NCBI RefSeq assembly: GCF_018449475.1
Contig: NZ_JAHCQH010000014.1
Coordinates: forward strand, 434,001-498,000
Reading direction: 5' to 3'
Origin: Ancylobacter radicis
Lineage (GTDB): Bacteria; Pseudomonadota; Alphaproteobacteria; Rhizobiales; Xanthobacteraceae
DNA length: 64,000 nt
In this document: piece after piece, positions 14,912 to 23,819 of the stretch
Position numbering within the stretch: position 1 is the stretch's first letter
How the letters are laid out: every line of letters begins with the position of its first letter
The notes under the pieces: generated by a model
Databases searched by the model: none
What the model saw: only the letters and a program-made list of their open reading frames with translations
What the model was told of the DNA's origin: nothing
Translations under genes and position numbers: made by a program

Positions 14912-17839
14912 CTAGAAACGCCAGCGCAGCCCGGCCTGCACGGCGTTGACGGTCACGCTGTCGGCGTACTGGCCGAGATAGGACACGCCAAGGCTTGCCT
15001 GTTCGCTGAGGCGCAGATCGAGACCGACTTCCAGCAGAGCAGTATTCTCCGCCAGCGGCACGCCGGCCACGGTGAAGCTGGCCGCCGGCACGCTGAGAAA
15101 CGCCATCTGCGCTTCCGGCGTGATATCGCCGAAAGCATATTGCCAGGCGAGCGAGGCGTGCGGCTTCAGTTCCATGCCATTGGCAAGTTCCATCGTGGTC
15201 GCGACCCGCAGGCCGAGCGAGGAATAGCCGACGCCGGTCGAGGCGGATTCGCTCGTGAGCCCGGCGGTGGCGCCGGTTTCGCTGAAGCTGTCGGTGTGGA
15301 GATGGACATAGGCCAGGCCGGCAAAGGGCTCCAGCGCCAGTTTTTCCACCGCGAAACCATAGCCGATCTCGGCGAAGATCTGCGCGGTGCTGCCGTCGTA
15401 ATCGGCGTTCGCCTGTTCGGAATAGCCGGGATAGGCGATGGTCCGGGAGGCGTCGATCTGGTTGAAGGCGTAGCTGGCGCCGAGGCGCAGGTTCCACGGC
15501 CCATCGCTCGTTCCCGCGTAGAGCGCCAGCAGTACGCTGTCGACGTCCGAGGAACTGGCCAGCGTGTCGATGTCGGCGCTTGACTGGGTGTAGCCCAGCG
15601 CCGCGCCGATCAGCCAGCCGCCCACCTGCACATCCGCGCCGGACAGGATGCCGCCCAGCGTCGCGTCGACCTCGGCATTGGCCGACCCCGCATCATAGTC
15701 GCTGCGGCCGGCGAAGGCCTGCGCCCACAGCGTGCCGTTGAAGGCCGGTTCCGGAGAAGCCGCCTCGGCCTTGACCGGAAACGGCACGCCGGTGGCGGCC
15801 GGGGGCGCATAGGCGAGCACCGGGCCACCATAACCCAGCGCCGCGAGCGGACCGGGCTGCGCGCCATAGCCCCCCTGACGCAGGCGCCCGAGCACCGACT
15901 GGCGGCTGTACTGGCTGTCGCCGATCACCACCGTCTGGGTGCTGGCATAGGCCTCGCCGGACAGCGCGGCGAGCGCGCCGGGCAACTGGTCCGCACTGAG
16001 ATCATAGAGCGGGCTCAGTGCCTCCGGCAGGGGCGAGAGCAGGCCGCCGGTCGGGGTGTTGATGAAGCTGTCGAGCGCGCTGCCGACCGCCTGCTGGTTC
16101 GGCGTGATGCCGAGGCCGCCGAGGTCGGCGGCGACGTTGAGGCTGACGAGGTTGGTCGTGGTGGCAAGGCTCGCCGCGTAGAGAGCCGGCAGCCCCTCGG
16201 TGGTCAGCGTCTCGAAGCCGCCGGTGATCTCCTGCGTCGCCGCCAGCACGGCGTAACTCGGCGCGATATCCGCGGTCTGGAACGAGACCGAGAGCGTGCC
16301 GGCGAGCCGTGCCGCGCCGGTGATCTCGAAAGCGTCGACGCCCAGCCCGGTCATGCGCATCGCATAGGTGCCGACCGAGGTCTGCGCGAAGGTGCCGCGG
16401 AACAGATGGGTGATCGGAATGCCGGTGCCGCTGACGCCGAACCAGCCGCTGTTCTCGAACCGCTTGGCATCGCCCGCCGTGGCGGCAACGCGCCCGTCGA
16501 TGATGCCGGTATTGACGATCACGCTGCCATAGCTGTCCGCCCCGGTGCGCAGCGCGTCGGCGGCGGCTGTCGTCTGCAGCGTGCCGTAATTGAGCAACGT
16601 GCCATAGAGCCCGTGCATCTCCACCGCCGCGCCGGCGATGCCGGTTGCCGTGATCGTGCCGGTATTGGTGAGCACGCCATAAGTGTCGCCGCGAATGGCG
16701 ACGCCCAGATTGCCGCTGACCGCGATGGTCCCGCTGTTGATGATGTCGTCGCCGATGATGCCGGAGAGCACGGCGTCATTGTCCGTGCTGGAGGACAGCG
16801 CGCCCGTGTTGCGGATCGGGTTGTAGATGCCGGGAATGGTGGCGAGATAACCATTGATACCGTTGGCGTCGACATAGATGCCGACGACATTGTCGCCATA
16901 GGCCGAGTTGGAGGACACCACCGCGCCGGGAATGTCGATCTCGTACCAGGTGACAATGCCCAAAGCGTCGACATGCATGACCGCCGGATGCACCACGCCA
17001 TCGGCCGTGACCCAGTTCACAACGAGGTTGTACTCGCCGGAGCGCCCCGCACCGGTGATGCCCTCGAAATGGGTGGCGACCGCACCGGGATGGTCATAGG
17101 TGACATAGGTGCCGTTGGTCAGATCGTAGATATAGCCGTGCTCGGCGTGGATGACGCCGTCGACCATCACCTCGCCATAGCCGCCGGCGATCTTGTCGCC
17201 ATAGATGCCGTAAGCCGTGGTGCTGATGGCGCCGGGAATGTTGTTGGTGGTGTAGGTGCCGGTGTCGATGTTGTAGATGAAGGCGTTGCCGGTCGCGAGG
17301 CGCGTGTCGTAATTGCCGACCGCCCGATTGCCGAAAGTGCTGTGCGCGATGGTGTAGAGCGTGTCGGCGCCCGGATAGATCAGCGTCGTGATCTGCTGGC
17401 CCGGCGCATTGGCGGCATCATAGAGATAGCTGAGGTCATAGGGCGCCGAGGCCGAGGTCTGGTAGCTGCCGACCACCCGCAAAATGCCGCCGGGATTGCC
17501 GAAATTCGGCCCGTAGGGCGAGGAGCCGATGGCGCCGGGGAAGTTCGCCCCATTGCTGGTCGCCTCCGGCATGGCCGACCAGGTCTGCGTCGTCATGTTG
17601 TAATAGAGGCCGCCGGTCTCCGTCGTGCCGGGGATCGTGTAGTTGCCGACGATGTTGTCGCCGCGAATGCCGGTGAGAAACGTGCCGTTGGTGCCGAAAT
17701 TCAGCGTCTGATAGGTGGTGGGCGACGGCGCGGGAGCCGCCTGCGCCGCAAGAGGAACACCACCCACGCCGAGGCCGAAGGCAACAAGGCCGAGCGCGCG
17801 TGAGCGCGACACGTCGTAAGACGGCGATCGAATTGTCAT
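14912..17839 (-). CDS. Autotransporter domain-containing protein with a repeated N-terminal passenger
   Basis: This 975-residue type Va secreted protein has a signal peptide at residues 1-34 (hydrophobic core LGLVAFGLGVG, ending AAQA). The passenger contains about six units of 46-60 residues (see repeat entry), then beta-helix-like stretches rich in G, T and N (NSGTIAVSGNLG, NTGTITATG). About 280 C-terminal residues form the outer-membrane barrel (from GTLWAQAFAGRSDYD) and end in the required phenylalanine (AGLRWRF). I chose the ATG at 17839; a start at 17896 adds a charged stretch before the signal. It stands alone, convergent with the LysR gene. Its role, perhaps adhesion or surface binding, is unknown. 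Confidence 0.88.
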   Translation of the reverse strand: MTIRSPSYDVSRSRALGLVAFGLGVGGVPLAAQAAPAPSPTTYQTLNFGTNGTFLTGIRGDNIVGNYTIPGTTETGGLYYNMTTQTWSAMPEATSNGANFPGAIGSSPYGPNFGNPGGILRVVGSYQTSASAPYDLSYLYDAANAPGQQITTLIYPGADTLYTIAHSTFGNRAVGNYDTRLATGNAFIYNIDTGTYTTNNIPGAISTTAYGIYGDKIAGGYGEVMVDGVIHAEHGYIYDLTNGTYVTYDHPGAVATHFEGITGAGRSGEYNLVVNWVTADGVVHPAVMHVDALGIVTWYEIDIPGAVVSSNSAYGDNVVGIYVDANGINGYLATIPGIYNPIRNTGALSSSTDNDAVLSGIIGDDIINSGTIAVSGNLGVAIRGDTYGVLTNTGTITATGIAGAAVEMHGLYGTLLNYGTLQTTAAADALRTGADSYGSVIVNTGIIDGRVAATAGDAKRFENSGWFGVSGTGIPITHLFRGTFAQTSVGTYAMRMTGLGVDAFEITGAARLAGTLSVSFQTADIAPSYAVLAATQEITGGFETLTTEGLPALYAASLATTTNLVSLNVAADLGGLGITPNQQAVGSALDSFINTPTGGLLSPLPEALSPLYDLSADQLPGALAALSGEAYASTQTVVIGDSQYSRQSVLGRLRQGGYGAQPGPLAALGYGGPVLAYAPPAATGVPFPVKAEAASPEPAFNGTLWAQAFAGRSDYDAGSANAEVDATLGGILSGADVQVGGWLIGAALGYTQSSADIDTLASSSDVDSVLLALYAGTSDGPWNLRLGASYAFNQIDASRTIAYPGYSEQANADYDGSTAQIFAEIGYGFAVEKLALEPFAGLAYVHLHTDSFSETGATAGLTSESASTGVGYSSLGLRVATTMELANGMELKPHASLAWQYAFGDITPEAQMAFLSVPAASFTVAGVPLAENTALLEVGLDLRLSEQASLGVSYLGQYADSVTVNAVQAGLRWRF
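16835..17671 (-). repeat. Protein-level repeats in the autotransporter passenger
   Basis: Residues about 57-335 hold a recurring pattern: a GxxxVGxY-like element (DNIVGNY, RVVGSY, RAVGNY, KIAGGY, GRSGEY, NVVGIY at about residues 61, 121, 172, 216, 265 and 317), a YxYD-type strand, and a PGA turn (about 101, 156, 202, 251 and 304). The period is 46-60 residues. The pattern resembles beta-propeller or HAF-type extracellular repeats. The DNA copies are diverged, so this is old duplication. Confidence 0.75.
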
Positions 17840-18664
17840 AACTGGTCCCGCGCCCCGGATTCGGTGTTTCCGAACGTTATCGTTCCAGTCGATCAATAGC
17901 GATGTCGTTTCTTGGTCCTATTTCGGCACGGCGGGAAACTGTAGCTGGGTACGCCCACCCTCAACCGCGCTCGAATCGAGTTGTTTCAAGCTATTTCTCC
18001 CATCTGACGCTACGTCATGTAACCGCCAAAATGTTCGATGTGTTCATGAGCCATTGCATTCAACTCGCGCGGAAATGAGAAAATATAGACTCCATATCGC
18101 CAACAACATTCAACCCGCCGATGCGGGAACGGCATGACGGATACGACTGAACTCTCTTCAGCCTGCGCGACGCGCTGTCTCGCTATCCACAGTGCCGCCA
18201 CGGGCCAGCCAGCCCTTTGCTCCGTGGGAGGCCAAAGACACCCTCCCCTTCTTGTGACGGCACGGATGTCCGGCCATTTTGGTTTTCAACCGGCCTGTCC
18301 ATGGGAATGTGAAAGCCGGCGAGACCGATGCCTGATATCCGACAAAATCCGGTCTGGCGGCTGTCCTTCTTGCCGCCGCGAAGACCCCTGAGGCGATAGC
18401 TGTTTGATCGCGTGCTGAACCATTTCGCCAGCGCACATGCCAAGCAGCGGTGCCGAGGGCGCAGCACATGGCGGCAGGTCCGCTCGTACATCTCCGGCTC
18501 CGGTTCAGCGGGCGCGAGTCGGTCGCGGGGATCGGCCTCCCATGGTCGCACTGGAGACCGCCCGGCTGCGGGCCTAAGCTGCGCCCACCCTTCCGGTGCT
18601 GTCATGCGCGCCGGAATGGTGCTGCGTGCGTGGGTGGTGGGGCAAATACAAGGAGACGAGTACG
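17840..18664. other. Unassigned intergenic region between autotransporter and NDH-2
   Basis: About 825 bp without a convincing gene. The open frames here are short, overlap on both strands and lack ribosome sites. The part nearest the autotransporter (17990-18110) is relatively AT-rich and probably holds its promoter. The right end carries the AAGGAG ribosome site of the NDH-2 gene (18650-18655). No RNA gene or repeat was recognised. Confidence 0.5.
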
Positions 18665-19945
18665 ATGGCGACCAATCCCACTGAAAAGCCCCGTCACCGG
18701 ATCGTGGTCGTGGGAGCCGGCTTTGCCGGGGTACAGCTCATCCATAAGCTTCAGCATCCCGACGTCTCGATCACGCTGGTCGACCGTCGCAACCATCACC
18801 TGTTCCAGCCGCTGCTCTATCAGGTGGCCACCACCGTGCTGGCCACCTCCGAGATCGCCTGGCCGATCCGTCACCTGTTTCGCGACCGCCCGGAAGTGGA
18901 GACCCTTCTCGGCGAGGTCATCGGCGTCGACCGGGACAAGCGGACCGTGCAACTGGATGACGGCCCCAGCCTTCCCTACGACACGCTGGTTCTCGCCACC
19001 GGCTCCCGCCACGCCTATTTCGGCAAGGATCAGTGGGAGCCCTATGCGCCCGGTCTGAAGACGCTGGAGGATGCCACCACCATCCGCCGGCGCATGCTTC
19101 TCGCCTTCGAGCGGGCGGAGATGGAACCGGACCCCACGATCCGCGATGCCCTCTTGACTTTCGCCATTGTCGGCGCCGGGCCGACCGGCGTCGAACTCGC
19201 GGGCACCATCGCCGAGCTTGCCCGCCACACGCTTCCTCCCGAGTTCCGCCGCATCGACACGCGCAAAGCGCGCATCCTGCTCATCGAGGCCGGCCCCCGC
19301 GTTCTGCCCGCCTTCAGCGAGCCGCTCTCGGCCTATGCGCAAGCCGCCCTGGAGCGGGTCGGCGTCGAGGTGCGGCTCGGCCATCCGGTGACGGATTGTG
19401 GCCCGAACAGCATTCGGATCGGCGACACCGATATCGCCTGCCGCATGATTATCTGGGCGGCCGGCGTGCAGGCCTCGCCGGCTGCGGAGTGGCTGGGAGC
19501 CGAAGCCGATCGCGCCGGACGGGTGGCGGTGCGGCCCGACCTGACGCTGGAAGGCGATGAGAACATTTTCGTCATCGGCGACACCGCCAGGGTGCAGCAG
19601 CCAAATGGCGACCCGGTTCCGGGGCTGGCCCCGGCGGCCAAGCAGCAGGGCGCCTATGTCGCCCGAGTCATCCGGCACCGACTGGAAGGCCGCCCGCCGG
19701 TTGCTCCGTTCCACTACCGGCATCAGGGCAACCTCGCCACCATCGGACGGCGCGCCGCGATCATCGAATATGGCAATTTTCGCATGAAGGGCGGCCTGGC
19801 CTGGTGGATCTGGGGCCTTGCCCACATCTACTTCCTGATCGGCACACGCTCCCGCTTCGCCGTAGCCTGGAGCTGGCTATGGATCTACCTCAGCGGCCTC
19901 CAGAGCGCCCGGCTGATCACCCAGCGCGAGCAACATCGGAGATAG
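18665..19945 (+). CDS. ndh: NAD(P)/FAD-dependent oxidoreductase, type II NADH dehydrogenase-like
   Basis: This 426-residue flavoprotein of the NDH-2 family probably passes electrons from NADH to quinone without proton pumping. The FAD dinucleotide fold is at residues 13-22 (VVVGAGFAG), followed by the family mark HHLFQPLLYQVA. The NADH fold is FAIVGAGPTGVELAG, and FVIGDTA and PAAKQQGAYVA are present. The C-terminal hydrophobic part (WWIWGLAHIYFL, WSWLWIYLSG) would attach it to the inner membrane. AAGGAG nine bases upstream fixes the ATG at 18665. It is a single-gene unit convergent with the GntR gene, ending 12 bp from it. Confidence 0.9.
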   Translation: MATNPTEKPRHRIVVVGAGFAGVQLIHKLQHPDVSITLVDRRNHHLFQPLLYQVATTVLATSEIAWPIRHLFRDRPEVETLLGEVIGVDRDKRTVQLDDGPSLPYDTLVLATGSRHAYFGKDQWEPYAPGLKTLEDATTIRRRMLLAFERAEMEPDPTIRDALLTFAIVGAGPTGVELAGTIAELARHTLPPEFRRIDTRKARILLIEAGPRVLPAFSEPLSAYAQAALERVGVEVRLGHPVTDCGPNSIRIGDTDIACRMIIWAAGVQASPAAEWLGAEADRAGRVAVRPDLTLEGDENIFVIGDTARVQQPNGDPVPGLAPAAKQQGAYVARVIRHRLEGRPPVAPFHYRHQGNLATIGRRAAIIEYGNFRMKGGLAWWIWGLAHIYFLIGTRSRFAVAWSWLWIYLSGLQSARLITQREQHRR

Positions 19946-19957
19946 GGCGACGCACGC

Positions 19958-20623
19958 TCAGCCGACAGCGTCGGCTTCGTGTTGCAGGGCGGCGAGCAGC
20001 GACATGAAACGTTCGCCCTGCACCAGCACATGCGCATGAATCCGCTCGGCAGCGCGGTTGCCGTCCCCGTCCAGCAAGGCCTCAAGAATGGCTTCATGCT
20101 CGGCGAGCGAGGCCCCGATGCGGCGCGGAACCTTGAGCTGAAGGCGCCGATAGGGCTGGAGCGCGGTTTGCAGCCGGGTGGCCTCGGCGCGCAAGACGCG
20201 ATTTCCGGTGGCCGCGTAGATCGCGGCATGAAACCGCGCATTGGCCGGGTAATAGGCGTCGTCATCGCCGGCCGCCACCGCCTCGCAACAGGCTATGTGC
20301 GCCTGGTTGATCGCGACGCGGTCCAACGGCCCGAGCCGCTGCGCCGCCAGCCGCGCGCAGGAGGCCTCGATCTCCGCCATGAGTTCAAAGGATTCGACCA
20401 GTTCGCGCGGGCCCAGCAGCGTCACGAACGCCCCGCGCCGGGGACGCATCTCGACCAGACCCGAGGCCGAGAGCTGGATCAGCGCCTCGCGGATCGGCGT
20501 TCGCGACACACTGAAGCGCTCGGCGAGGCTCGCTTCGTCGAGCCTCTGTCCCGGCCTCAAATGGCCCGCGACAATGTCGTCTTCGAGAGCTTCGCGAAGC
20601 CTCGGAGTCTGCTCACCACGCAT
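19958..20623 (-). CDS. matR: GntR-family (FCD domain) regulator of malonate genes, MatR-like
   Basis: This 221-residue regulator has an N-terminal winged helix (LREALEDDIVAGHLRPGQRL, SRTPIREALIQL) and a C-terminal all-helical FCD ligand domain (NARFHAAIYAATGN, AEHEAILEALLDGD). It is divergent from the malonyl-CoA decarboxylase gene. The shared 185-bp region carries a palindrome centred on GTATAC that resembles the operator reported for MatR of Rhizobium. Malonate is the effector of known MatR proteins. The assignment rests on family, position and operator together. Confidence 0.88.
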   Translation of the reverse strand: MRGEQTPRLREALEDDIVAGHLRPGQRLDEASLAERFSVSRTPIREALIQLSASGLVEMRPRRGAFVTLLGPRELVESFELMAEIEASCARLAAQRLGPLDRVAINQAHIACCEAVAAGDDDAYYPANARFHAAIYAATGNRVLRAEATRLQTALQPYRRLQLKVPRRIGASLAEHEAILEALLDGDGNRAAERIHAHVLVQGERFMSLLAALQHEADAVG

Positions 20624-20674
20624 GGCGTACCTCCACGCGAAGAAAGCCAGCTTCCATACCGCAATGCAAGAGGG

Positions 20675-20696
20675 ATCATCTTGTATACTTGATGAT
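20675..20696. promoter_or_regulatory. MatR-type operator
   Basis: The 22-bp dyad ATCATC-TTGTATACTT-GATGAT is symmetric in 9 of 11 base pairs per half. Its core resembles the TCTTGTA/TACACGA site that I recall for rhizobial MatR. It lies between divergent matR (52 bp away) and matA (113 bp away), so it could control both. A TTGACT hexamer overlaps its right edge (20696-20701). Confidence 0.7.
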
Positions 20697-20808
20697 TGAC
20701 TCTCGATGCAATATCGCCTTCACTGAATAAGCGAGACAGGCCCCGTCGGCATATCCGGGAGGGCCGCGTCTCCAGCAGGATCAACGGCTCAGCAACGCTG
20801 GAACGGCC

Positions 20809-22179
20809 ATGGGATCGAACACTTCCTTTGTGGCGGACCTCCTGATCTCCATCGCGGAGCGCGGCCGCACCCTGCTTGACCGCTCCCATCGCGTCAGCGG
20901 CGCGACCCGCGTCGAAACGCTGGCGGAGCGTTGCGAGACCCTACTATCCGGGCGCGGCGAGGCCTCCGGCGTGGCCCTGGCGGCCGACATCCTCACCCGC
21001 TACGCCCATATGAAGACCGGCGAGAGCATCGCCTTCTTCGAAGTCCTGGCCGAGAAGTTTGGGCCCGATAGCCAGCGGCTCGCGGCGGCGCTCGATAGCT
21101 ATGCGCGCGATGGCGTTGCCAAGGCCGCTGCGGAGCTGCATCAGGCGAGCGAGCCGCGTCGGCAGGAATTGTTCCGCCGCTTCAATCTCGCGCCGGGCGG
21201 TACGTTGTCCCTCGTGCGGATGCGCGAAAATCTGATGGAGGCGATGGTTCGCCGGCGCGATCTCGCCGAGGTCGACCGCGACTTCGCCCATCTGTTCGCG
21301 TCGTGGTTCAACCGTGGCTTTCTGGTGCTGAAGCGGATCGACTGGTCGACGCCGGCCAATGTCCTGGAAAAGATCATCCGCTACGAGGCCGTCCATGCGA
21401 TCCGCGATTGGGACGACCTGCGCGCCCGCGTCGATTCGCCGGACCGGCGCTGCTATGCCTTCTTTCATCCGGCACTGGTCGACGAGCCGCTGATCTTCGT
21501 CGAGGTGGCGCTGATGAAAGAAACGCCCGGCGCGATCTTCCCGGTCCTTGATCCGTCGCGCACCGTATTGCGACCGCAGCAGGCGACCACCGCGGTTTTC
21601 TATTCCATTTCGAACTGCCAGAAAGGGCTTGCCGGCGTCTCCTTCGGCAATTTCCTCATCAAGCAGGTGCTTGAGGAAATCGCCCGCGAACTGCCCTCGC
21701 TCTCGACCTTTGTCACGCTCTCGCCCGTGCCCGGCTTCCGCAAATGGCTGGATGCCGAACGCCGCGCGGAACAGAGCGTGGTGCTGACCACAGCCGACCG
21801 CAAGGTGCTGGAAAAACTCGACCTTCCAGACTGGGCGGCCAATCCCGAGCTGCGCGATGAACTCGCCGCCGTGCTCGGCCCCATCGCCGCCTATTATCTG
21901 CTGGCGGCCCGCACCCCGAAGGGGGCCCCGGTCGATCCCGTCGCCCGCTTCCATCTCGGCAATGGGGCAAGGCTGGAACGCATCAACCTCATGGGCGACC
22001 TGTCGGCCAAAGGCATCGCGCAGGCGGCCGGGCTGATGGTGAACTACCGCTACATTCCCGCCGATATCGAGAAAAATCACGAAGCCTTCGCCGGAAAGGG
22101 CGAGGTGGTGGCAAACGCCAATGTGCGCAAGCTGCTCAAGGTCGACACAGCCTCCCGCGCCCTCGTTCCCGTTACCTGA
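20809..22179 (+). CDS. matA: Malonyl-CoA decarboxylase
   Basis: This 456-residue enzyme converts malonyl-CoA to acetyl-CoA and CO2. The N-terminal helical domain (to about residue 170) and the GNAT-like catalytic domain are both present. The LSPVPGFRKWL segment holds the conserved serine, FHLGNGARLERIN the conserved histidine, and GLMVNYRY is near the C-terminus. The length fits bacterial MatA/MCD proteins. It is followed 9 bp later by malonyl-CoA synthetase and then by a TRAP transporter, giving a full route from external malonate to acetyl-CoA. Confidence 0.94.
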   Translation: MGSNTSFVADLLISIAERGRTLLDRSHRVSGATRVETLAERCETLLSGRGEASGVALAADILTRYAHMKTGESIAFFEVLAEKFGPDSQRLAAALDSYARDGVAKAAAELHQASEPRRQELFRRFNLAPGGTLSLVRMRENLMEAMVRRRDLAEVDRDFAHLFASWFNRGFLVLKRIDWSTPANVLEKIIRYEAVHAIRDWDDLRARVDSPDRRCYAFFHPALVDEPLIFVEVALMKETPGAIFPVLDPSRTVLRPQQATTAVFYSISNCQKGLAGVSFGNFLIKQVLEEIARELPSLSTFVTLSPVPGFRKWLDAERRAEQSVVLTTADRKVLEKLDLPDWAANPELRDELAAVLGPIAAYYLLAARTPKGAPVDPVARFHLGNGARLERINLMGDLSAKGIAQAAGLMVNYRYIPADIEKNHEAFAGKGEVVANANVRKLLKVDTASRALVPVT

Positions 22180-22188
22180 AAAGCCGTC

Positions 22189-23712
22189 ATGTCCGACAAT
22201 CATCTGTTTGCCGCCTTCCGCTCCGCCATCCCGTCGCTCGACAAGCCGCTCGCCATGCTGGCGGATGGGTCAAGCGTGTCCTATGGCGAGATTCTGACGC
22301 TCTCCGCGCGTCTGGCGGGCCTGCTCGTCGCCCGCGGCGTCAAACCGGGCGACCGCCTGGCGGTGCAGGCGGAAAAGTCGGTGGCGTTTCTCGCCCTCTA
22401 CCTCGCCGCGCTGAGAGCCGGCGCGGTCTTCCTGCCCCTCAACACCGCCTACACGCTGAACGAGGTGCGCTATTTCCTCGGCGATGCCGAGCCGGCGCTG
22501 TTCGTCTGCGGTTCCGAGAGCGAGGCGCAGGCCCGCCGCCTCGCCGCCGAACTCGGCCTTCCCGCCGTGGAAACGCTGGACGCGGACGGCGCCGGCTCAC
22601 TGACCGAGGCAGCGGCCGCCTTCCCGCCGAGCTTTGACGATGTGGCGCGCGGGCCGGACGACCTCGCCGCCATTCTCTACACCTCCGGCACCACCGGCCG
22701 GGCCAAGGGCGCGATGCTGAGCCATGGCAATCTGCTGTCCAATGCGCAGGTGCTGAAGGAGTGCTGGCGCTTCACCGGCGACGATGTGCTGATCCACGCG
22801 CTGCCGCTGTTTCATACGCACGGCCTGTTCGTGGCGGCCAATATCGTCCTGCTCAGCGGAGCGTCGATTTTCTTCCGCACGCGGTTCGACCCGCGCGAGG
22901 CGATCGAGCTGATGGGCCGCGCCACCTGCCTGATGGGCGTTCCCACCTTCTACACGCGGCTGCTCGACCAGCCGGGCCTCACCCGCGAGGCGACGGCGCA
23001 TATGCGCCTGTTCGTCTCCGGTTCGGCCCCGCTGCTGGCGGAGACCCATCGTGCGTTCCGTGAGCGCACCGGCCATGCCATCCTCGAACGCTACGGCATG
23101 ACCGAAACCTGCATGAACACGTCGAACCCCTATGAGGGCGAGCGTATTGCCGGCACGGTCGGCTTTCCCCTTCCGGGGGTCTCGATACGCATCACCGACC
23201 CGACCTCGGGCGCGGCGCTTGCCGACGGCGAGATCGGCATGGTGGAGGTGAAGGGCCCGAACGTCACCAAGGGCTACTGGCGCATGCCGGAGAAGACCGC
23301 CAGCGAGTTCCACGACGGCTACTTCATCACCGGCGACCTCGGCATGATCGACCCGCGGGGCTATCTCCACATCGTCGGGCGCGGCAAGGATCTCGTCATC
23401 ACCGGTGGGTTCAACGTGTACCCCAAGGAGATCGAGGGCGAGATCGATGCCATTGAGGGCGTCGTGGAGAGTGCCGTGATCGGCGTACCCCATCCCGATT
23501 TCGGCGAGGGCGTCACCGCCATTGTCGTGCCCGGCAAGGGCGCGAGCCTGACCGAGCGGTCCATCCTTCAGGCGCTGGAAGGCCGGCTGGCGAAGTTCAA
23601 GCAGCCCAAACGGGTGTTCTTCGTCGAGGAATTGCCGCGCAACACCATGGGCAAAGTGCAGAAGAATACGCTGCGCGATGCCTACAAGGACATCTACCGC
23701 CAAAGTGCCTGA
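22189..23712 (+). CDS. matB: Malonyl-CoA synthetase (malonate-CoA ligase)
   Basis: This 507-residue acyl-adenylate-forming ligase activates malonate with ATP and CoA. It has the P-loop YTSGTTGRAKGAMLSHGN, the A5 region ERYGMTETCMN, the hinge motifs TGDLG and GRGKDLVITGGFNVYPKEIE, and the catalytic C-terminal lysine in NTMGKVQKN. The sequence is close to Rhizobium MatB and human ACSF3. It lies between matA and the TRAP genes. With MatA it forms the cycle malonate to malonyl-CoA to acetyl-CoA. Confidence 0.94.
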   Translation: MSDNHLFAAFRSAIPSLDKPLAMLADGSSVSYGEILTLSARLAGLLVARGVKPGDRLAVQAEKSVAFLALYLAALRAGAVFLPLNTAYTLNEVRYFLGDAEPALFVCGSESEAQARRLAAELGLPAVETLDADGAGSLTEAAAAFPPSFDDVARGPDDLAAILYTSGTTGRAKGAMLSHGNLLSNAQVLKECWRFTGDDVLIHALPLFHTHGLFVAANIVLLSGASIFFRTRFDPREAIELMGRATCLMGVPTFYTRLLDQPGLTREATAHMRLFVSGSAPLLAETHRAFRERTGHAILERYGMTETCMNTSNPYEGERIAGTVGFPLPGVSIRITDPTSGAALADGEIGMVEVKGPNVTKGYWRMPEKTASEFHDGYFITGDLGMIDPRGYLHIVGRGKDLVITGGFNVYPKEIEGEIDAIEGVVESAVIGVPHPDFGEGVTAIVVPGKGASLTERSILQALEGRLAKFKQPKRVFFVEELPRNTMGKVQKNTLRDAYKDIYRQSA

Positions 23713-23819
23713 TCCGAGCCCGGCGCCAACCGAGCCGACAAACGGGCGGATCAACCGCCCGATGCAGACCCTGAGGAAACGCCAACAGTCCGCCGGAAGG
23801 CGGCGACATGGAGGAAAGC

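Noticed and set aside
16406-17803. Plus-strand frame of 465 codons opposite the autotransporter
   Set aside because: The product is a D/G/V/A-rich shadow of the repeated passenger sequence. The minus-strand gene has a signal peptide and a barrel ending in Phe.
18010-18605. Short frames on both strands before the NDH-2 gene
   Set aside because: No ribosome sites, no domain, and mutual overlap.
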